A stretch of DNA of 5,572 nt from Gammaproteobacteria bacterium (GTDB lineage Bacteria > Pseudomonadota > Gammaproteobacteria > Steroidobacterales > Steroidobacteraceae), in assembly GCA_027451085.1 (NCBI GenBank), contig DAIDKA010000246.1, forward strand, positions 1 to 5,572, read 5' to 3'. The position numbers and the translations under genes were made by a program. The notes below the pieces were generated by a model. It searched no databases. It was not told the origin of the DNA and was given only the letters and a program-made list of their open reading frames with translations. This document shows, piece by piece, positions 1-5,572 of the stretch. The number at the start of each line of letters is the position of its first letter. Position 1 is the stretch's first letter.

Positions 1-1170
<1,170 letters not shown>

Positions 1171-1181
1171 AGCCGCAAGCC

Positions 1182-2399
1182 ATGGGCGCATTCCAGTACA
1201 CCGCGCTGGACGCTGCCGGCCGTGAAAGCCGCGGCATCCTCGAAGGCGACACCCCGCGCCAGGTGCGCCAGCTGCTGCGCGAGAAGCAGTTGCTGCCGGT
1301 CACCGTCACCGCCGTATCTGAACAGGAAAAAACCCGGACCAGCGGTGCGCTGTCCTTCGGCGGCGGCGTCTCCGCCTCGGACCTCGCGCTGTTCACGCGC
1401 CAGCTGGCCACGCTGGTGAAGGCCGGCCTGCCGTTGGAGGAAGCCCTGCTGGCGGTCTCGCAGCAGACGGAAAAGCCGCGCCTGCAGAGCATCGTGCTGG
1501 GCGTGCGCGCCAAGGTCATGGAGGGCCACACACTGGCGGACGGATTCGCCGGCTTCCCGCGGGTGTTCCCCGAGATCTACCGCGCCACCGTGTCCGCCGG
1601 CGAGCAGGCTGGACATCTGGACTCGGTGCTGGAGCGCCTGGCCGACTACACTGAAAGCCGCGAGGAGATCCGCCAGAAGGTGCTGGGCGCGATGCTCTAC
1701 CCCATCGCGCTCACCGTCATGTGCGCGCTGATCGTCGTGGGCCTGATGGCGTACGTGGTGCCCAAGGTCGTGACCGTATTCGAATCCAGCCACGCACAGC
1801 TGCCGTTCATGACCCGGGCGCTGATCGCGGTCAGCGGCGGGCTGCGCCACTACGGCTTGTACCTGCTCATCGTGGCGGTCATCGCCGCCTGGGCCCTCGC
1901 GCGCTGGCTGGCACAGCCCGGCCCGCGCCGTCGCTACCACCTGCTGCTGCTGCAGCTGCCGATCATCGGCAAGCTTACCCGCGGCTTCAACACCGCGCGC
2001 TTCACCCGCACGCTCAGCATCCTGAGCGCCGCCTCCGTGCCGGTGCTGGAAGCGCTGCGCATCGCCGGCGAGGTCGTCACCAACCTGCCGATGCGCGATG
2101 CGGTGGAGGAGGCATCGCTGCGGGTGCGCGAAGGCGCCGCCATCAGCCGCTCACTGGCCGTCAGCCGGCTGTTCCCGCCCATGACCATCCACCTGATCGG
2201 CAGCGGCGAGTCCAGCGGCGAACTTGATAGCATGCTGGAACGCGCCGCCATCAGCCAGGATCGCGAGCTCGACGCACTGCTGACGGCCATCGTGGGACTG
2301 CTGGGGCCGGGGCTGATCGTGCTCATGGGGCTGTTTGTCATGGGCATTGTTTTTGCAATGCTCCTGCCCATCTTCCAGATGAACGAGCTGATCCGTTGA
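1182..2399 (+). CDS. gspF: Type II secretion inner-membrane platform protein GspF
   Basis: GspF is the polytopic inner-membrane core of type II secretion and couples the GspE ATPase to pseudopilus assembly. The 405-residue length is normal for the family. The start MGAFQYTALDAAGRESRG and the following arginine-rich RQVRQLLREKQLLP segment are classic GspF N-terminus and favour GspF over PilC. Two tandem T2SF domains are visible (about 68-190 and 271-393). Each carries the repeated signature of a glycine/glutamate turn and leucine-rich helix: SAGEQAGHLDSVLERLADYT at 138-157 and GSGESSGELDSMLERAA at 340-356. Three hydrophobic membrane segments lie near 171-194, 223-244 and 370-396, and the protein ends in the family's PIFQMNELI. 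The ATG sits 11 bases after the gspE stop, so the two are surely cotranscribed. The only purine-rich match to a ribosome binding site (GAGGA, 1162-1166) is rather far upstream, so translational coupling to gspE is plausible. Confidence 0.95.
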   Translation: MGAFQYTALDAAGRESRGILEGDTPRQVRQLLREKQLLPVTVTAVSEQEKTRTSGALSFGGGVSASDLALFTRQLATLVKAGLPLEEALLAVSQQTEKPRLQSIVLGVRAKVMEGHTLADGFAGFPRVFPEIYRATVSAGEQAGHLDSVLERLADYTESREEIRQKVLGAMLYPIALTVMCALIVVGLMAYVVPKVVTVFESSHAQLPFMTRALIAVSGGLRHYGLYLLIVAVIAAWALARWLAQPGPRRRYHLLLLQLPIIGKLTRGFNTARFTRTLSILSAASVPVLEALRIAGEVVTNLPMRDAVEEASLRVREGAAISRSLAVSRLFPPMTIHLIGSGESSGELDSMLERAAISQDRELDALLTAIVGLLGPGLIVLMGLFVMGIVFAMLLPIFQMNELIR

Positions 2400-2497
2400 A
2401 CAGCCCGACCCGCCCTGGTTGATCCTTGCCTGCAACGTCGCCAGAATTGGCAGCGTCGAATGGCATTGCACGGTCCAAGCGTTCACACACCTCAGCC
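2400..2497. other. Gap between gspF and the small acidic gene
   Basis: This 98-base stretch marks the point where the gsp gene run stops. I see no convincing intrinsic terminator: the best inverted repeat is a 4-base GCCA/TGGC pair around 2440-2451 with no T run. No strong sigma-70 promoter is visible either. An in-frame TTG at 2426 could extend the next gene into this region, which would leave only about 26 bases of true spacer. Confidence 0.4.
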
Positions 2498-2776
2498 ATG
2501 AGTGAAAAATCCGAGTCCGACGAATTCGAGGACGAGGAGATCGATGAATCAAGCGGCGATGATGCCGACGTCGATCTCGACAATGTGATCAAGGATCTCG
2601 ACCTCGCCAAGCGCCGCGGCCACAAGGGCAACGCGGAACCGACCTGGCGACGGCTCGAACGCCTGCTGGAGGACCGGCGCACCGCCGAGCTCACCAGCGA
2701 CTTCGACGATTACGATATCGGCGACGGCGGCGGCAGCAACGGCAGACCAAGGACCGGACGCCGGGCGAAGCGTTGA
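2498..2776 (+). CDS. Small highly acidic protein, PA3496-like
   Basis: The product is 92 residues if it begins at the ATG at 2498 (MSEKSESDEF), or 116 from an in-frame TTG at 2426. I prefer the ATG because the extra 24 residues look unstructured and neither site has a clear ribosome binding site. The N-terminal 36 residues contain 17 Asp/Glu and are probably disordered. A basic stretch (KRRGHKG, 38-44) follows, then the conserved-looking core TWRRLERLLEDRRTAELTSD (49-68) and DFDDYD (68-73), and a Gly- and Arg-rich tail. The 'RR-x-x-E-x-LLE-x-R-x-x-x-EL-x-x-DFDDY' pattern resembles the small Pseudomonas PA3496-type proteins, described as putative envelope-integrity factors; this is from memory of the family and is tentative. 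There is no signal peptide or membrane segment, so it is probably cytoplasmic. The stop is 71 bases before the preferred start of the lipoprotein gene. Function is unknown. Confidence 0.7.
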   Translation: MSEKSESDEFEDEEIDESSGDDADVDLDNVIKDLDLAKRRGHKGNAEPTWRRLERLLEDRRTAELTSDFDDYDIGDGGGSNGRPRTGRRAKR

Positions 2777-2800
2777 AACGGCACCCGGATGCCGTAGAGT
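2773..2800 (+). promoter_or_regulatory. Candidate sigma-70 promoter with inverted repeat in spacer
   Basis: TTGAAA (2773-2778, 5 of 6 to the -35 consensus) is followed after 16 bases by TAGAGT (2795-2800, 4 of 6 to the -10 consensus). A start of transcription would fall near 2807, leaving about 40 bases of leader before the GTG at 2848. A perfect 6-base inverted repeat ACGGCA/TGCCGT (2778-2783 and 2790-2795, loop CCCGGA) fills the spacer between the two boxes. The match is modest, the region is short, and the -35 overlaps the stop of the upstream gene, so this is a proposal only. Confidence 0.3.
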
Positions 2801-2847
2801 ATCCGGCCCAGGTAAACCGACTTTGCTTTGATGCGTTGCAAGATCCC

Positions 2848-4551
2848 GTGAGCCGTCAACGCGTGCACCAAGCCCTTGGACTGTGCCTGTCGCTGCTGGC
2901 GGCCCTGACCCTTGCCGCGTGCAACAACCGCACCAATGTGTCCGCCACCGGCAATGTGCCCGCGCAGTACACGCACGTCTACCTCACCATCTCGCAGGTC
3001 TGGTTCAACGCCAGTGCTACCGCCAGTCCCGCCGACTCCGGCTGGAGCACCTTCACGCTGTCGACGCCACAGACCATCGACCTGGTGGCGCTCACCAATG
3101 GCGGGCTGTCGCAGTTTGCAAGCCAGCTGAAAGTCGGAGCCGGCTCGTGGTCACAGATGCTGCTGGTGCTGGCCGACACCGGTGCGACATTGGCCACGTC
3201 AGCCGCAAGTCTCGGCGCCGCCAGCAACAACGAGGTGGACTACTACGACACCAGCGGCGTACTGCATCAGACGCCGCTGCAGGTGGTGAATGTCGCCGCC
3301 GGCGTCGTCGTGCCCATCGCCCTTACCATCAGCGTCGATCTGAATCCCGGGGGCTCCGCCGCGACCAGCTCCAGCGCAGCGGACTCCAGCACCACCTCCA
3401 CATCAACCACATCCACCTCGGGCACCACCACTTCGGCCATCGTCTATTTTGATGCAACGCGTGACCTCAGGCCCATCTCCCTGAGCGGCACGGCGGCCTT
3501 TGCGCTCGATCCGCACCCCCAGGGCTTCGACGCGGGCAAGGCCGGCACTGTTGCCGGCTCGGTGGACCTGTCGGGCGTGGACACGCTGAGCGTCAGTGGC
3601 GTACCGGACGTCCAGGTGGCGGCCGAGACCCTGAGCAGCGACGGCACCCGCCATGTGGTGGCCGCAACCACCCTGGTGGCCGCCGATGGCAGCTTCTCGC
3701 TCTACCCCCTGTCCACGGCCCCCGGCGCGCCCACGAGCTACGACATCGTGATCCACGGACCTGACATCGACACCGTGATCGTCAAGTCCGTGCCCGTTGC
3801 CAGCGGCGCCCCGGGCACTGCCACGGTGGAACTGGGCGCCATCGCACTGACATCCGCCACCGCCTTCGCCGTCAACGTCAACAGCAGCCAGCCGATCTCA
3901 CCCACCACTGCGACCGTGGGCTTCTACCAGACTCTGCCGCTGTCGGCAGAAGTGCCCTACCTGGTGGAGCAGCGCGCCCCCGATCCGTTCAGCGGCGTGT
4001 TCAGCGAGGCGCAGGAACTGTCCGGCGGCGCGCTGCAGTACGCGACGTTCGCATCGGCCGGAACCGCCATCACCCCCGGCACCGCAACCCCCGTGGAGGG
4101 TGCATCCACGTATCGCGTGGCTGCGATCAACCCGCTGTACGGCGAAGGGGCCCTCGACACCACGGTGGCCGCCGCCAGCAGCGGTGGCACCGCGCTGTTC
4201 ACCGCCTCGGCGCTGTCACTGCCCACCGGCTCCACCCCCGATTCGATCGCAGGCACCCTTGCCGTCACCAACCCCGGAACATATGACAAAGGCGAACTGC
4301 TGCTGACGCAGGGCGGCGCCCTGGTGGCCACCGTCCCGCTCGACGGCTACCTGTCGCAGGCCAGCAGTGCACTGACGTTCACCACCTCGATCACCGGCTC
4401 AAGCAGCAGTTCCAGCGCGGACGTCTATTACGCGGAAGTGTGGGCCTGGAACTCATCCAACCCCGCGGGCACCCTGGTGCGCACTCCCTATGGTTCCCCC
4501 ATCGACCTTTCAGGGGGTTCCGTCGGCGGCATCGCACTCAGCATCCAGTAG
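2848..4551 (+). CDS. Predicted outer-membrane lipoprotein with DUF4382-like domain
   Basis: The protein is 567 residues from the GTG at 2848. This start gives a compact lipoprotein signal: basic MSRQRVHQ, a hydrophobic core and the lipobox LAAC with Cys25. The frame stays open upstream to a TTG at 2773 overlapping the previous stop, but that would put about 25 charged residues before the signal, so I reject it. Position +2 is Asn rather than Asp, which favours outer-membrane sorting. Residues about 38-225 resemble DUF4382: HVYLTISQVWFN, then SGW (64-66), TIDLVALTNGGLSQF (76-90) and a GAGSWSQMLLVL strand. A 24-residue Ser/Thr linker (173-196, 20 Ser or Thr) interrupts the domain before AIVYFDATRDLRPISLSGTA. 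The rest is beta-rich, with Gly, Ser, Thr and Ala dominating, like Ig-like or carboxypeptidase-regulatory-like folds (GTVAGSVDLSGV and following), plus a six-Ser run at 518-523. Ligand and function are unknown. Type II export is only a guess from position. Confidence 0.85.
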   Translation: MSRQRVHQALGLCLSLLAALTLAACNNRTNVSATGNVPAQYTHVYLTISQVWFNASATASPADSGWSTFTLSTPQTIDLVALTNGGLSQFASQLKVGAGSWSQMLLVLADTGATLATSAASLGAASNNEVDYYDTSGVLHQTPLQVVNVAAGVVVPIALTISVDLNPGGSAATSSSAADSSTTSTSTTSTSGTTTSAIVYFDATRDLRPISLSGTAAFALDPHPQGFDAGKAGTVAGSVDLSGVDTLSVSGVPDVQVAAETLSSDGTRHVVAATTLVAADGSFSLYPLSTAPGAPTSYDIVIHGPDIDTVIVKSVPVASGAPGTATVELGAIALTSATAFAVNVNSSQPISPTTATVGFYQTLPLSAEVPYLVEQRAPDPFSGVFSEAQELSGGALQYATFASAGTAITPGTATPVEGASTYRVAAINPLYGEGALDTTVAAASSGGTALFTASALSLPTGSTPDSIAGTLAVTNPGTYDKGELLLTQGGALVATVPLDGYLSQASSALTFTTSITGSSSSSSADVYYAEVWAWNSSNPAGTLVRTPYGSPIDLSGGSVGGIALSIQ

Positions 4552-4641
4552 CATCCCGCATCCACCAAACTTGGCGCGGGGCTGTTCGGGGCCGGCCTGC
4601 ACGGCGCCTGTAACCGGACGACGCCCTGCGGGAATCCGCCA
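4552..4641. other. Convergent intergenic gap, lipoprotein gene and lexA
   Basis: The two genes run tail to tail across 90 bases, where a bidirectional terminator would be expected. The clearest structure is CCCGC (4555-4559) pairing with GCGGG (4576-4580), with CCA/TGG able to pair inside it, but no T run follows on either strand. GGCCGGCC near 4590 is an 8-base palindrome typical of GC-rich DNA. I therefore do not call an intrinsic terminator. Confidence 0.35.
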
Positions 4642-5247
4642 TCAGGACGGGCGCACGACCCCCACCACAATGCCTTCGATCATCAGCGGCTCCTGCTTGA
4701 GGTCCACGCGGATAGGTTCGAAGTCCTGGTTCTCGGGCATCAACCACACCACTGAACCCTCCTGCCGATAGCGCTTCACCGTGACCTCGTTCTCCAGCCG
4801 TGCAACGACGATCTGGCGGCTGCGGACCTCGGAGGTACGGTGGACGGCCACAAGGTCTCCATCCAGTATGCCGGCGTCCTTCATGCTCATGCCCACTACC
4901 TTGAGCAGGTAGTGCGGCTGCGGGTGGAACAGCCCCGGATCGATCTGGTAGCGCCCCTCTATGTTCTCTTCTGCCAGAATGGGCCGGCCCGCGGCGACAC
5001 GGCCGATGAGCGGCAGCCCCATCTGCTCGCGCATGGTGTCCTTGAGCTGAATGCCGCGCGAGGTCCCCGGCACCAGCGCGATCACGCCCTTGCGTGCCAG
5101 GGCGCGCAGGTGTTCCTCGGCTGCGTTGGCCGAGCGGAACCCCAGCTCCCTGGCGATCTCGGCCCGGGTCGGGGGCATGCCGGTCTCCGCGATGAAGTGC
5201 TGGATCAGGCGCAGTATCTGTGTCTGCCGGGGTGTCAGGTCGGACAT
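4642..5247 (-). CDS. lexA: LexA, SOS regulon repressor and self-cleaving peptidase (S24)
   Basis: LexA represses DNA-damage genes and cuts itself when stimulated by RecA on single-stranded DNA. All 201 residues are present, the usual length. The N-terminal winged helix-turn-helix begins MSDLTPRQTQILRLIQ and includes the recognition region PPTRAEIARELGFRSANAAE (25-44). The C-terminal peptidase has the cleavage bond Ala86-Gly87 (VAAGRP), nucleophile Ser121 in VVGMSMKDAGILDGD and base Lys158 in VTVKRY, all in the standard spacing. The ATG is well placed: AGGT (minus strand, 5254-5257) lies six bases upstream and the promoter with its LexA boxes just beyond. It appears to be transcribed alone; no sulA or imuA-imuB-type partner follows, since the next gene downstream converges on it. 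Autoregulation is strongly suggested by the boxes. Confidence 0.98.
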   Translation of the reverse strand: MSDLTPRQTQILRLIQHFIAETGMPPTRAEIARELGFRSANAAEEHLRALARKGVIALVPGTSRGIQLKDTMREQMGLPLIGRVAAGRPILAEENIEGRYQIDPGLFHPQPHYLLKVVGMSMKDAGILDGDLVAVHRTSEVRSRQIVVARLENEVTVKRYRQEGSVVWLMPENQDFEPIRVDLKQEPLMIEGIVVGVVRPS

Positions 5248-5258
5248 ATGGGAACCTG

Positions 5259-5274
5259 CTGGTCTTTTATACAG
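5259..5274. promoter_or_regulatory. LexA box 1 (proximal to lexA)
   Basis: The plus strand reads CTGGTCTTTTATACAG, matching CTGT-N8-ACAG at 7 of 8 half-site bases with an AT-rich centre. On the lexA strand it is CTGTATAAAAGACCAG, the same CCAG variant I recall for one of the two E. coli lexA boxes. It lies between the -10 element and the lexA start codon, over or just past the expected transcription start. Confidence 0.85.
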
Positions 5275-5277
5275 ATA

Positions 5278-5293
5278 CTGTGATTATATCCAG
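5278..5293. promoter_or_regulatory. LexA box 2 (distal), overlapping the -10
   Basis: The plus strand reads CTGTGATTATATCCAG, again 7 of 8 to CTGT-N8-ACAG. It starts 19 bases from box 1, leaving three bases between them, and it contains the TATAAT of the lexA promoter, so a bound LexA would block RNA polymerase directly. A GTG at 5280 that may start the divergent oxidoreductase lies inside this box. Confidence 0.83.
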
Positions 5294-5572
5294 ACAGCCC
5301 GCGAACGCAAGCCAGTACGATGTGGGCATCATCGGCGGCGGACACAACGGCCTGGTGTGCGCCTGCTACCTGGCCCGCGCGGGCCTCAAGGTCGGTGTCT
5401 TCGAGCGGCGCGGCATCGTCGGTGGCGCCGCCGTCACCGAGGAGTTCCACCCGGGTTTCCGCAATTCCACGGCCAGCTACACCGTCAGCCTGCTGCACCC
5501 CAGGGTGATCAGCGACCTGCGCCTGGCCGCGCACGGACTGCGCGTGATCGAGCGGCCGATGCAGAATTTTCT
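5280..5572 (+). CDS. FAD-dependent oxidoreductase, phytoene desaturase/PYROXD2-like (3'-partial)
   Basis: About 97 N-terminal residues are visible; the family is usually over 500, so most of the gene lies off the right edge. The frame contains a dinucleotide-binding beta-alpha-beta fold: YDVGIIGGGHNGLVCACYLA with GxGxxG as GGGHNG (19-24 from the GTG at 5280), and Glu42 in VFERR at the end of the second strand to hold the FAD ribose. GIVGGAAVTEE, HPGFRNSTASYTVSLLHP and the stretch to IERPMQNF match the PYROXD2 type of the phytoene-desaturase family. The substrate cannot be told. No ATG exists in this frame near the start. GTG 5280 gives MIISRQPANASQYD before the fold; GTG 5322 would cut off the first beta-strand residues and is less likely. 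ATG 5320 is in another frame. Neither start has a clear ribosome binding site. The gene diverges from lexA with almost no spacer. Confidence 0.85.
   Translation, partial: MIISRQPANASQYDVGIIGGGHNGLVCACYLARAGLKVGVFERRGIVGGAAVTEEFHPGFRNSTASYTVSLLHPRVISDLRLAAHGLRVIERPMQNF
5283..5310 (-). promoter_or_regulatory. lexA promoter
   Basis: On the minus strand a perfect TATAAT -10 (5283-5288) is preceded after 16 bases by a weak -35, TTGCGT (5305-5310, 3 of 6). Transcription should begin near 5276, giving a leader of about 28 bases with AGGT six bases before the ATG. The -10 is embedded in a LexA box. Confidence 0.75.

Noticed and set aside
2449..2470. Possible sigma-54 promoter (TTGGCAG ... TTGCA)
   Set aside because: The GG and GC elements are not ten bases apart: the position expected for GC after GG 2449-2450 reads TG, and the TTGC lies seven bases too far downstream.
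3403..3756. Minus-strand frame within the lipoprotein gene (117 residues)
   Set aside because: It is antisense to the lipoprotein, rich in Gly, Arg and Ala, and has no start signals; it is explained by base composition.
4555..4580. Hairpin CCCGC/GCGGG after the lipoprotein stop as a terminator
   Set aside because: The stem is only five base pairs with a 16-base loop, and no T run follows on either strand.
4840..5283. Plus-strand open frame opposite lexA (147 residues)
   Set aside because: It is antisense to a complete, textbook LexA and its protein has no recognisable domain.
5320..5508. Plus-strand frame starting at ATG 5320
   Set aside because: It is one base out of register with the clear FAD-binding frame and encodes no recognisable motif, so it is a shadow.

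Overview
The window is GC-rich, densely coding DNA with the look of a gammaproteobacterium. Four things suggest this: a GspE/GspF pair of the XcpR/XcpS (type II secretion) kind, a 201-residue LexA with two CTGT-N8-ACAG-type boxes upstream, a small acidic protein resembling the PA3496 type, and an OM-type lipoprotein with a DUF4382-like domain. The E. coli-style LexA boxes argue against Xanthomonas-type lineages, whose LexA recognises a different palindrome. Genus cannot be set from this sequence alone.

Layout. Positions 1-1170 (+) are the C-terminal part of the type II secretion ATPase GspE; its start lies off the left edge. GspF, the inner-membrane platform protein, follows after 11 bases (1182-2399). 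The expected pseudopilin gene gspG does not follow. After about 100 bases without a gene comes a small, very acidic protein (about 2498-2776), then a predicted lipoprotein of about 567 residues (about 2848-4551). A 90-base gap with convergent transcription separates it from lexA on the minus strand (4642-5247). Upstream of lexA is a compact control region (5248-5310) holding a perfect TATAAT box and two LexA boxes. Divergent from lexA, the first third or less of an FAD-dependent oxidoreductase of the phytoene-desaturase/PYROXD2 type (about 5280 to the right edge) begins.

How the genes relate. GspE and GspF form the cytoplasmic motor and membrane platform of type II secretion. The small protein and the lipoprotein are on the same strand but are separated by gaps, and the lipoprotein may have its own promoter, so functional linkage to secretion is only a possibility. 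LexA is very probably autoregulated. Because its operators overlap the likely start of the divergent oxidoreductase, that gene may also respond to LexA.

I did not find a clearly new multi-gene system. The points most worth a second look are the loss of the tetracysteine zinc motif in GspE, the break in the gsp gene order, the operator/start overlap between lexA and the oxidoreductase, and a perfect inverted repeat lying in the spacer of a candidate promoter before the lipoprotein.
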